From assembly GCA_026770585.1 (NCBI GenBank), contig MU646367.1:283577-302026 (forward strand): a stretch of DNA of 18,450 nucleotides, read 5' to 3'. The notes below the pieces were generated by a model. That model ran no database searches. It was not told the origin of the DNA and saw only the letters and a list, made by a program, of their open reading frames with translations. Shown piece after piece: positions 9,559-17,632 of this stretch (position 1 is its first letter; the number at the start of each line of letters is the position of its first letter). The position numbers were made by a program, and so were the translations under genes. The stretch comes from Baffinella frigidus (taxonomy: Eukaryota > Cryptophyceae > Cryptomonadales > Baffinellaceae).

Positions 9559-12150
9559 CTCCGCAATTGCTCGCTCCTCCTCCGGCCACAGCAGCTTTGT
9601 CCCCGACACAGGCACCACCCCTGAATCCCGCTGGTCCCTGTGGTCCATCGTCCATGCGTCACCATCGAGTGGGGTTTGATGGGAGCGCTAGGGGCAAACG
9701 CGCATGGTGCAGAGATGTGGGGAAAGCATTGAAAGACAAATACAGCAGTAGCGCCTGGGGGTACGGCCGGTTTTGGGGAACAGGGTCTTGCGATTGGGAA
9801 AGCTGCACCTCGGGGGGTAACGCGAGTTGTTGAACTCCTGGGGCTTGTGGCTGCGGCCCTCCTTGATGTTGCGCACAATCCCCCAGAGATATGCCCCCTT
9901 GTTCCGCATCCGGCTCATGTCCTCGCTCTGCGAGGCAAGCAACAGACACCACTTACTCGGCCCGTGAACGTGAGAATAGCCACAAGTGGAGAGAAAGCGG
10001 TTGGCGAAAAACAGCATCCCGGCAAGGCGTTTGCACGGTAGGAGCAATCCCGCGCGCGAGAGCAACGCCCGCATGAAAGTTGTCTAGTTTATGGTTTGGT
10101 GTTCAGGGTTTGGGGTTAAGGATGTGAGGTTTAGGTCAAGGTTTAGGGTTCAGGGTTGAGGGTTTAGGGTTTAGGGTTGAGTGCTGAGGTTTGAGGTTTG
10201 AGGTTTGGGGGTTTAGGGTTTAGGGATTCGGGTTTAGGGTTTGAGGTTTGGGATTAAGGATCTAGGATTAAGGGTTTCGGGTTTCGGGTTTCGGGTTTCG
10301 GGTTTAGGGTTGAGAGTGCAGGGTTTGGGGTTACAGGTTTAAGTTTTAAGGTTTAGAGTGAAGGGTGTAGGGTTTACGGTTGCGAGTTTGGGGTTCAGGG
10401 TTTAGGTTTTAGGGTTGAGGGTTTATGGTGCAGGGTTTAAGGTTCAGGGTTTAGGTTTAGGGTTAGGGTTTAGGATTTAGGGTTTAGGGATTAGGTTTTA
10501 AGCTTTAGGTTTCAGGGTTTAGGGATTAGGGTCTAGGGTTTAGGTTTTGGGTTTTAAGGTTTAGGTTTCAGGGTTTAGGGTCTAGGGTCTAGGGTTTAGG
10601 GTTTAGGGTTTAGGGTTTAGGGTTCATGGTTTCTGGTTCAGGGTTTAGGGTGTAGGGTTTGGGGGTTCAGGTTTAGGGTCTGGGTTTTAGGGTTCAAGGT
10701 TCAGGGTTCAGGGTTTAGGGTTTAGGATTTGGGTTTTAGGTTTTAAGGTTGAGGTTTCAGGGTTTAGGGTTTAGGGTTTAGGGTTTAGGGTTCAGGGTTT
10801 AGGGTTTTGAGTTCATGGTTTAGGGTGTAGGGTTTAGGGATTAGGGTTTAGGGTTTAGGGTTTGGGTTTTAGGGTTTGGGGTTTGGGGTTCAGGGTTTAG
10901 GTTTAGGGTTTAGGGTTTAGGTATGGTTTAGGGTTCAGGGTTAAGGGTTAAGGGTGGAGTGGGAGGGCACCTGAAACTGGTCGAGGGCTTTCAGGGCGTA
11001 TGAGGGAGTGAGGGCTCGCAGCGCGTTCATCACTTTCTCCTCCAAGTCCGAGCTCTGTAGCACCCAACCACCAACCCCTTCAGCGAGGGACGTCTCCTGG
11101 TGGCAGTCAGAAGCTCGACCGATCGCGCCGGGCTCACCTCGCAGGCCAACACCTGAGGGAGCCTCACCTCCACGTGCCAGCTGGGGGGAGAGTTGGCGTG
11201 ACGCTGTGCATAATTGCGGGTGCTTTCAACACAGTGCAGTCCTCGACGCTGCGCGTGCCGCCGCAGGGCTATGCTGAACCCCTGCAGATCGCTTGTCACC
11301 TGCAGGTCGGTCTCAACGAAGATGCGCTGCAGCGCCTCGTAGACTGTCCGCGAAAACCCGTCGATCTTCTCGTCGCCATCCCCTCCCTGCTGGTTCGCAC
11401 GTGCCACGCCCGCCAGTCAGCGCCGGTAGAGACGAGCCCATTCCGAATCGCGTGCCCGCTCACACCCGGATCAGGCACCCGGATCAGCGTTGCTGCCAAT
11501 CGTGCACTGATCCCTCGGGAGGGAGAGGGGCGGTGGTGACCTCAGACGGCAAAGGAGCCGCAGAAGGGCGCTTGAATCCGGCCGATCCCCCAGACGGGGT
11601 GGCCCCTTCTGTCTCATCCCAAGGTTCTTTGGGTGCGGAGGAATCCGGGGAGTCTCTCCCCGAAGGGCCCGCAGGATCCGTGGAAGATCCGGGAGCCTTC
11701 TTGGGGATCGCCGGCAATTTGTTTAACTGGAGAGTCAGGGAGGGGGGTTCGGGGTCAGCGGTATGATACACTCTCTCGGTGACGCAGGGGCGGCTGAGCG
11801 CGGCTGGGCAAGGGGCTCGCCGCTGCACATTTGTCACGCACCTTGGGGCGCTTCGGCGCGCTCTGCTGCGGCATCGAGCTGCTGGGCGCGTGCGCCGTAG
11901 AAGTTCGTAGAGCGTCAATCACGCTCCTGTCGAGGTCCGCCACCGATACCGCATGCCCGTCATCTGGTTCTGGCTCCTTGCGCACCTCCTTCCTCGCCTG
12001 GGCAGCCCCCGCCCCGGCTCCGCTGGAATCCCCGCCTCCCGGGTCCCCAGCCTTGGATCCTGACAAGGACCCCAAACCCCCCTTGCCAGCTCGTCGCTTC
12101 TCGCGCAAAAGCTCGAACTTTGCCTTCAGCGCATCGGCCGCGTCCGCCAT
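9559..12150 (-). CDS. Protein with hnRNP Q/R-type acidic (NURR-like) domain; possible N-terminal part of the CMTR2-like gene
   Basis: Predicted exons, minus strand: 12150-11842 (starts ATG), 11726-11541, 11386-11168, 11054-10971, 9927-9809, 9637-9559; all AG/GT with matching phases, about 332 codons. The first exon (MADAADALKAKFELLREKR) is charged and Gly/Ala-rich; the second is Pro/Ser-rich and probably disordered. Exons 4 and 5 give DLEEKVMNALRALTPSYALK, ALDQFQ, then SEDMSRMRNKGAYLWGIV, which fits the hnRNP Q/R pattern DL-E--I-AL-------AL--L-QF...DLS-V-NKSAFL-G. That domain is known from RNA-binding proteins such as SYNCRIP and A1CF; I see no RRM here. The last exon ends in phase 0 and the first CMTR2-like exon starts in phase 0, so a single gene is possible; otherwise this frame can run on to a stop near 9382. 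It is divergent from RPLP1 across about 174 bp. Confidence 0.6.
10087..10955 (+). repeat. 870-bp interstitial telomere-like TTTAGGG array inside an intron
   Basis: The largest array here: TTTAGGG with frequent TTCAGGG, TCTAGGG, TTTTAGGG and TTTCGGG variants. It fills most of the 1043-nt intron 9928-10970 that splits the acidic domain between ALDQFQ and SEDMSRMRNKG. Its right end lies about 15 nt from the 5' splice site. The heavy drift and internal position argue against an active chromosome end. Confidence 0.95.
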
Positions 12151-12324
12151 GTCTTACGAGCTGTGTGACAGTGATGCACTGCCTGACTGCCTCGGTGACC
12201 TGCCCGGCGTCTAAACGGTTTATTTGGGGCTTAGGGGTTATTCAAAAGTTGCCAAAAATCTCAAAAGTTGCGAGAGGATCAGTCAACTTGAATTTTTTCG
12301 CGGAAAATCAGATCACGAGACGAA
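12151..12324. promoter_or_regulatory. Head-to-head promoter region between the minus-strand gene and RPLP1
   Basis: Only about 174 bp separate the two divergent start codons. The middle is AT-richer than its surroundings and contains the direct repeat TCAAAAGTTGC at 12242-12252 and 12261-12271 (19-bp period), followed by a T run near 12292-12298. No canonical TATA box is obvious. Both 5' UTRs and the shared promoter must fit in this space unless there are upstream non-coding exons. Confidence 0.55.
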
Positions 12325-13550
12325 ATGGCCGTGGTGCGTACCTCCCCGATGGTGGAGGGAGCGAGGGGGGCAGCCTTGCGGGGCGTGTGCTTCGTGTCGG
12401 TGGATTGCAGCGCGCGCAGGGCGATGGTGGCAGGCCCTGGAGGACTGCACAGCTGCTGGGGGGGCGCTGGTGCACTGGTTGGGTGGCTGCGGGCGCCTCG
12501 AAGCTGTGGAGGCGCCCCGATGGGCGTGGAGGCTCGTGGCAGCGTCTCCGGCAACCTTTTCTTGGCAGGGGCGAATGAAATAGCGGTGGATTTGGGTCGG
12601 AAATTTGCGCGGGGTCGGTTCCAGGTGCATTTGCTGTGTTAGAAGGTGGTAACAAGGCTCGGACATCAGGTGGCTCTCTCTCGTACCAGGCGGTGACGAG
12701 TGTGTGGTGGGAATCCAGGTTGACACCAGCACTCTTGCGTGCACCTACGCGGCGCTCATCTGCTACGATGATGGCCTCCCGGTCAGCGCGGAGAACATCG
12801 CCGCCCTCATCAAGGTGCGTCCCAGCGCCCTGGCCCCGAACCAATCGATCCGATCCTGGACGCCAGCTTCGCTGACCCGCAGAGGAGCGGGCATTGGCCT
12901 GGGAAGCAGGAGTGGGGGGGGGGGCGCTTCCACGCGCCAGCCCCAGGACACCAGTAGAAACTCGAATTGCCCGGCTCTAGTGCGGGGGGGGGGTCTTGGT
13001 AGCCGGCATAGAGCTGCGCTCAGTTCCCAGCCGGCATAGAGCTGCCCTCAGTTCCCCTGGCCCAGGTGTTTGTGGGTGCCATTCTCTGTCAAGTTCCCCC
13101 TCCCTATGTCCCACTGCCATTCACCTGGAGCTTCGAGGTGCAGCACTCTGTCTGGTTCCTCCTCGAGGTGTGCTCTGCGTGCTCGGGTGCGATGTCTGTT
13201 TTGGTGGAAAGCTGGAGGAGGAGCTGCTCGCGAACGTGACATGGAAAGGAAATGGGAAAACGTGGGCAGCAGATCGCTTGTCATTCCCCGGGGCTAACGG
13301 CTCGGCACACACACAGGCTTCCGAGTGCGAGGTGAGCAGCTTCTGGCCGAAGCTCTTCGTCGGCGCCATGGCCGGCCAGGACATCGGCGCTCTTTGCACC
13401 AAGATCGGCGGCTCGGGTGGCGGTGGAGGCGGTGACGCGGCCCCTGCGGCTGCGGCTGCTGCTGCCCCCGCGGCGGCGGCTGGCAAGGGGAAGGCGAAGA
13501 AGGAGGCGCCCGAGGAGGAGGAGGACATGGGTTTCTCCCTGTTCGACTAA
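12325..13550 (+). CDS. RPLP1: 60S acidic ribosomal protein P1
   Basis: P1 pairs with P2 on the lateral stalk of the large cytosolic ribosomal subunit and helps recruit translation GTPases. Predicted exons are 12325-12333 (ATGGCCGTG), 12719-12814 and 13317-13550, joined in phase 0, giving 112 aa against 114 in human P1. Exon 2 encodes STLACTYAALICYDDG and SAENIAALIK, the conserved N-terminal dimerisation helices. Exon 3 encodes EVSSFWPKLFVGAMAGQDI, a Gly/Ala-rich hinge, a Lys/Glu stretch and the hallmark EEEEDMGFSLFD end (usually GFGLFD). Both 5' splice sites are GTGCGT; the last acceptor is preceded by CACACACAG. The three-codon first exon is the least certain part, but GTG at 12704 is not a eukaryotic start and the AG at 12717-12718 fits an acceptor. 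P1 rather than P2 is supported by the SELAC-like start and the FWPxLF motif. Confidence 0.92.
13001..13056 (+). repeat. 28-bp perfect-period tandem duplication in RPLP1 intron 2
   Basis: Two adjacent 28-bp units, each starting AGCCGGCATAGAGCTG and ending CTCAGTTCCC, differ at one base (GCGC versus GCCC). The duplication is intronic and looks recent. Confidence 0.9.
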
Positions 13551-13935
13551 ATCTTGGGGGGTGAGTGAAAGAGAGAAAGCGACACTGCCCATCTGGGGCC
13601 GTGTGAGCCTGCACCCCCACACACATTCCAGGGTGTTTCAAATGTTGACGTTGCTTCGAGGCTGGTGGGGATCACGTGTTGGAAGTGTGGTGGGTGGTGG
13701 ATGCGGACAAGTGCCGTAGCGCTGCTGTGCTAATGCCGTGAGCCCGAGTGTTTCTCTCAACACATCATGCCTGTAGCGATGCGAGTCCTGATCTTGACCG
13801 GCACTGCCCTCGTGAATGTGCATCGCTCCCTCCGCCGCCATGTTCCTTGCTGCGTTCCACCGGCCTGCAAGTTCGGGTGCGCATGCACAGTTGCACCATT
13901 TTCGGCTCCTGCCGTGAAGCCAATCGACTTCAGTG
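13551..13935. other. RPLP1 3' flank, no further gene recognised
   Basis: Presumed 3' UTR and spacer. No AATAAA signal is seen just after the stop. Short open frames cross on both strands without recognisable motifs, and no repeat stands out. Confidence 0.4.
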
Positions 13936-13937
13936 TA

Positions 13938-14062
13938 CAGGGGTACGTCGCTCATAAGAAACCGCCTCCTCCTAGGACCCTACATGTACAGTAGGGCTAT
14001 GCCTAGGGCCCTACGGTGGTCATGGGGGGTGGGGTCAGTTTCTCATGAGCGAGGTACCCCTG
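13938..14062. mobile_element. MITE copy 1, about 125 bp, TA-flanked
   Basis: It begins CAGGGGTACGTCGCTCATAA and ends with the matching inverse ATGAGCGAGGTACCCCTG, with TA on both sides (13936-13937, 14063-14064). The interior carries AGGACCCTAC and CCTAGGGCCCTACGGTGGTC and can fold back on itself. It has no coding capacity. CAGG-TACCTCG with TA target sites resembles the pogo/Tigger branch of Tc1-mariner, so it is probably a non-autonomous derivative. Confidence 0.88.
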
Positions 14063-14089
14063 TATGTAGACTGTGAGAGGAATCGACAG

Positions 14090-14416
14090 TCAGTCGAGGA
14101 GCTTCTGCTTGGCCTCTGTGGTGTGCCCATCCGGCTGCTTGGTGAAGAGGTGCTGGAGTTTCGCGTGGTCTTTGTGACCCGCGACCCACATCTTCATCAG
14201 ACGGTAGTACTGCGGGAAATCCTGTTTGGATTTCCCTGGAAACGAAGGTAGGTCCTCCCTGCTCATCTCGTCTCGTGTGGTCCTATGTTAGGAGCTCACC
14301 GGCTCATAATCTGTGAACGCTACAGGCTCCACGAATCCCGAGGAGGCCACTGTCATTCGCTGGAATTTACTCGAGAGCGAGACCCGGCCTTGGATGAGGA
14401 AGGCCGGTCTCTCTAC
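14090..14416 (-). pseudogene. Gene fragment between MITEs, one reading frame interrupted by a stop
   Basis: On the minus strand one frame reads RPAFLIQGRVSLSSKFQ, MTVASSGFVEPVAFTDYEP, then TAA at 14290-14288, then in the same frame MSREDLPSFPGKSKQDFPQ, YYRLMKMWVAGHKDHAKL, ending TTEAKQKLLD and TGA at 14092-14090. The amino-acid make-up looks like real protein on both sides of the stop. A GTGAGC just before the stop could be a 5' splice site, but no downstream AG restores phase cleanly. So this is either two terminal exons with a missed junction or a decayed copy. I do not recognise the family. It sits between MITE copies 1 and 2. Confidence 0.4.
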
Positions 14417-14446
14417 TTAGACGGCCCAAGTGAATTTCACCACTTA

Positions 14447-14630
14447 CAGGGGTACCTCGTGTACAAGAAAACGCATCTTAAGAAAACGCACCGGATTCGG
14501 CCACTGCGTTTTCTTAATTTAAGCACCAGAGGGTTGACTGAACGCGAGAATTAGTAAACCTCCTGGTACTAATAAGAGAACACCGACCGACCGACCTTCG
14601 AGCAAGGGTGTTCTTGCCGAGGTACCCCTG
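14447..14630. mobile_element. MITE copy 2, about 184 bp, different interior
   Basis: Termini CAGGGGTACCTCGTGTACAAG and CCGAGGTACCCCTG match the family and TA flanks both ends (14445-14446, 14631-14632). The interior differs from the other copies: it holds an internal hairpin (TTAAGAAAACGCA ... TGCGTTTTCTTAA) and a CCGA run. It may be a subfamily or a chimeric insertion. Confidence 0.8.
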
Positions 14631-14632
14631 TA

Positions 14633-14994
14633 AGGAGGCTTAAGTGAATCTACGCCGACGTCCTCATAACCTTGCGTCCTTAGATGCCCTTAGAGCCTAG
14701 ATACCCACACAGAGGCAGTGAGCAGTGCGAGCTCAGGCGGCACTGACCATGCTCGTTTAAGAAAACCGTGCCCTGCCTCTCCAAAGGCCAGTTGTGTACA
14801 TGCATGCCCCCGGCCAACCGCACAACACGCTGAAACGCATCGCGGTACAGGGCTTACTCGAAGTTCAGGCCCGGTTTCTAAACAGCGGTCTGTAAGCGGG
14901 CCTTGGAAATCGCGAAACGGTCGGTGCACGGTCCTGAGAGTGCTTGAATTCAGTATCCATTAAGCGGCGGCCTTGCTAGGGTCAATTTTGACCC
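14633..14994. other. Unique sequence between MITEs, no gene recognised
   Basis: Overlapping 80-aa frames exist on both strands, but neither shows motifs or consistent codon bias. There are no repeats apart from the element borders. Confidence 0.4.
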
Positions 14995-14996
14995 TA

Positions 14997-15122
14997 CAGG
15001 GGTACCTCGCTGGTAAGAAACCGCCGCCCCCTCAGGACCCTACAGTAGGACTACAGCTGTATGCCTAGGGTCCTGTGGTGGTCCTGGGGGGGGGGCGATT
15101 TCTTATGAGCGAGGTACCCCTG
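14997..15122. mobile_element. MITE copy 3, about 126 bp, TA-flanked
   Basis: It begins CAGGGGTACCTCGCTGGTAAG and ends CTTATGAGCGAGGTACCCCTG, with TA on both sides. The interior CTACAGTAGGACTACAG ... CCTAGGGTCCTGTGGTGG is shared with copies 1 and 4. A G run near 15085-15095 faces a C run near the left end, extending the fold-back. Confidence 0.9.
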
Positions 15123-15162
15123 TAGCTCGAATGAAGATGGTTTCACGCTCTAGAGGGGCCTA

Positions 15163-15283
15163 CAGGGGTACCTCGCTCATAACAAACCACCCCCCCACTA
15201 GGACCTCCAGAGGGCCCTAGGCATAGCCCTACTGTAGGGTCCTAGCTAGGGGGGCACGCTTTCTTATGAGCGAGGTACCTCTG
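15163..15283. mobile_element. MITE copy 4, about 121 bp, TA-flanked
   Basis: Left end CAGGGGTACCTCGCTCATAA; right end CTTATGAGCGAGGTACCTCTG (one change from the family); TA flanks at 15161-15162 and 15284-15285. The interior runs in the opposite sense to copies 1 and 3: GGGCCCTAGGCATAGCCCTACTGTAGGG is the reverse complement of their central segment. Confidence 0.88.
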
Positions 15284-15292
15284 TAACGCAGT

Positions 15293-15466
15293 CTAAGAAG
15301 GGGGGATGAGAGCGGCAATTTCCTCCGACGGTGTGGAGGATCCGTGGAAGATCCAGGAGCCTTCTTGGGGATCGCACCACAGAGGCACACCACCATGCAG
15401 CCGTTCAAGAGTCTTGGTCATCAGGCGGAACTTATCCTGCAGAAAACACCTGCTTCCTTTCGTATC
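15293..15466 (-). pseudogene. Decayed copy of a dispersed coding-derived family (copy A)
   Basis: Minus-strand frame: DTKGSRCFLQDKFRLMTKTL, ERLHGGVPLWCDPQEGSW, IFHGSSTPSEE, stop at 15295-15293. Immediately upstream the frame has two stops in a row, where copy C (16025-16258) reads on through GCDPKGSTAFLQNKFR. The GGSW/IFHGSST part contains the 39-bp segment also found in the exon at 11541-11726. I do not recognise the parent protein. Confidence 0.5.
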
Positions 15467-15594
15467 TCATCAAGCCCCCCGGTGCAAAAGAATCGTACCA
15501 GCAACTGACTTGAGGGTGGTCCCCAATGGGGCGCTTGAGTTCATCTGGAGGATCTCGTTGCTGAGATTTCAAGGTCCTTGAGGTTTTAATTTCT

Positions 15595-15665
15595 CCCAAC
15601 ATAGGCGAACATGCTCGCCTAGCCAGTCCCCTGTTCTGCAGATGAAGCCTAGGTGCTTCAACCAT
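15595..15665. repeat. Partial copy B of the same dispersed family
   Basis: CCCAACATAGGCGAAC and CCTGTTCTGCAGATGAAGCC parallel CCCAGCATAGGCGGAC and CTTGTTCTGTAGAAAGGC at 16040-16085. The similarity is patchy and covers about 70 bp. Confidence 0.4.
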
Positions 15666-15666
15666 G

Positions 15667-16024
15667 GATACCCCAGATGAAACAAGATTCGAAAAGGTGA
15701 GATTGGTTGTGTGGGGGTGTGAGGTGAGGTCAGACACCAAAGATGAAGGGATAAAAGGTGCAGACAGAGAGGGGATTTGTAGAGGGTTTCCATCAATGTA
15801 CAGTGAGGAGGTTTCGTGTATGGCCTTGGTGTGTCAGTCAGTGTGAGTTAGCCAGGTTAAGTTCAGCCAAGTGTCAGAAAGGCAACAGCAACACACGTTA
15901 AATAAAGCAACGAGTGAATCAATAGTCCCCCGCCTTTCAATAAGGTTTCTGTCACTCCTCATCCCCTTTTGGCGCGTACATTTGAGTCCTTTAGGTTTAG
16001 TGCCTTCACATTACTTTAGGTCCT
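15667..16024. other. AT-richer stretch, no gene recognised
   Basis: A 60-aa plus-strand frame (15664-15846) has no recognisable motif. TTAAATAAAG near 15898 could be a polyadenylation signal but no gene can be tied to it. CCTTTAGG pieces near 15988-16030 recall the family copies on either side. Confidence 0.35.
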
Positions 16025-16258
16025 TTAGGTTCTTCGAGCTCCCAGCATAGGCGGACACCGGAACTTGTTCTGTAGAAAGGCTGTGCTTCCTTTCGGATCA
16101 CATCCAGGCCCCCCTGCACAGAGGATCTTGTGGAGCTTATGGAGCTTTAATGAACGTCGCGTCACGAATTCGTCAGACTGGTCAAAGTCGTTTTTGGAAG
16201 CTGGAGCCTCACAACCTGTAAACGTTCTCCAACGTACTTTTTGGCAGGGGCGACGCAT
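16025..16258 (-). pseudogene. Copy C of the dispersed family, frame intact but truncated
   Basis: The minus-strand frame ends with ILCAGGPGCDPKGSTAFLQN, then KFR, then diverges to PPMLGARRT and a stop. The core aligns with copy A at 15425-15480 (AACTT--TCTG-AGAAA---TGCTTCCTTTCG at DNA level). No plausible full gene surrounds it, so a mobile or duplicated gene fragment is most likely. Confidence 0.4.
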
Positions 16259-16301
16259 CTCTCTTGGAACCCCTTGGTTGGGTGAGGCGACGAGCCGCTC
16301 T

Positions 16302-16372
16302 TGCTCTCTCTCTCTCTTGCTCTCTCTCTCTTTCTACCTCTCTCCCCCTCTCAACATTTCCTCTCGCTCTCT
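16302..16372 (+). promoter_or_regulatory. CT-rich tract upstream of the RPxS/A-motif gene
   Basis: About 70 bp of CTCTCT/CTTTCTAC pyrimidine-rich sequence ends five bases before the ATG at 16377. Such tracts often mark 5' UTRs or core promoters of TATA-less eukaryotic genes; a role here is inference from position only. Confidence 0.4.
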
Positions 16373-16376
16373 CAAC

Positions 16377-17530
16377 ATGGACGCACCTCCAAGGCCTCAA
16401 TCGGCGTCCGCGGTGCACGGTGTGCGATTCAGCGACGAGGAAGGGCGCCCTTCTCCGGGCCGCCCGAGATCCGCGATGGATTTCCGCAGAGATCCCCATC
16501 GCGACCAGCTGAGACCGAACTCTGCAGGTAGGTCCCCGACCGACCTCTCCTGGTAGGTCACCTGTGGATCGTAGCGATGGCGAGAGGATTAACCACGAAT
16601 TATCTTTTTCCTCCCAGCTCCTCAGCTGCGATGAAAACGAACCGAACAAGCCTCCTTCCCTGCTGTTCGATTCCTTCCTTCCCCCCTCAGCCTGAGGTCT
16701 CCTCCGTTGCTAGCCGGCGCTGGCTGACGGGTGGGATGCTCGCAGGCACGCGAGGCACACGACGCGTGGTATCCTACTCCAGCGGGATCTCTTTATCCGC
16801 GGGGTCAGTCCGTGGCGTGCCTTCCCCACACTATGACCCGTCCCCGGACGACAACGATGGCTGGAGACACCTGCTCGACGACGAGGATCAGGACACGCTG
16901 GAAGGGTGCGTGGCCACCCCCCGTCTGCGCCCTGATGCAGAGCGTCGCAGCATCCTGAGGTGACAAGGAGCGTCAAGGGGACAGGGGCTGGCTGTGCTCT
17001 CTACCCCAGGCCAGGACGCGTTTCCGTCGGAACCAGAGCCTCGCCGTTTCCGAGAACGGAAACATGACGTTCCCTCTGTTTCCGTGTTTCCCCTACAGGT
17101 GATGCTGACACGTCCGGCGATTCGCAGGGTGTGGGACCAGGTGTCAGTGGGCAGCACGGTGTCGGACTCTCGGCCGAGCACCCGCCCGTCATCGGCGATG
17201 TCTCACCAGTCAGGCCGCGCTCAACGGCCCGGAGAGTACCGCCCGGACTTGCTCCCATCCTCCTCGAATCGGCCGCTCTCGTACATCGCGTGGAAGACCG
17301 CGGCAGGGCCTGGGTCCTTCCTGAGCACTTCAGCTGCGCTGCTGGACAGGGCCAAGGCGGTGGCGAAGGAAGAGGCGCTAGGTCCCCATCCTGGGTACGG
17401 CTACGCCTTCTACGGGAACTCCGCGGCGACTTTGCGGATGGGGGAGACGCACACGACGCAGGGTCAGAAGCGCCCCCCTCAAGATGCATCAGTCGGCCTT
17501 CCTTGCGATTCGTGCGGTGTCATCGTCTGA
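16377..17530 (+). CDS. Predicted 255-aa protein with repeated RPxSA motifs
   Basis: Three exons: 16377-16527, 16746-16959 and 17128-17530. Phases fit (1, then 2) and the total is 768 nt with the TGA at 17528-17530. The start ATG follows CTCAAC. Four RPxSA motifs are seen: RPQSA, RPRSA and RPNSA in exon 1 (the last at the junction) and RPSSA in exon 3. The first half is Pro/Arg/Ser-rich; exon 2 has an acidic patch (DDNDGWRHLLDDEDQD) and exon 3 contains SYIAWKTAAGPGSFLSTSA and GYGYAFYGNSAATLRMGE. I know no family with this full layout. Similar short R-P-x-S/T-A motifs are common in ciliary and microtubule-associated proteins of protists, so such a role is a guess. The gene may instead continue by splicing near 17513 into the exon at 17633. 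Alternative acceptors at 16690 and 17099 fail on phase. Confidence 0.6.
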
Positions 17531-17632
17531 GTTACCTGAATCGATCATGTGTGCGCAAGGCAACCGCCCTCTTGGCAGCAGATTGGAGTTGAGCATCCGG
17601 CGGTGTGCAGCTGACAGCGCCCCGCCTCGCAG

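Noticed and set aside
10087-10955. True chromosome end or assembled telomere
   Set aside because: Genes continue on both sides, repeats are heavily diverged, and the array lies between two exons of one domain.
12704-13039. Reading RPLP1 exon 2 through into the intron from a GTG start
   Set aside because: GTG starts are not expected in eukaryotic nuclear genes, and the frame leaves the P1 homology exactly at the GTGCGT site.
17098-17400. Alternative frame DADTSGDSQGVG for exon 3 of the RPxSA gene
   Set aside because: It does not fit the phase of the upstream exon and loses the RPSSA motif.
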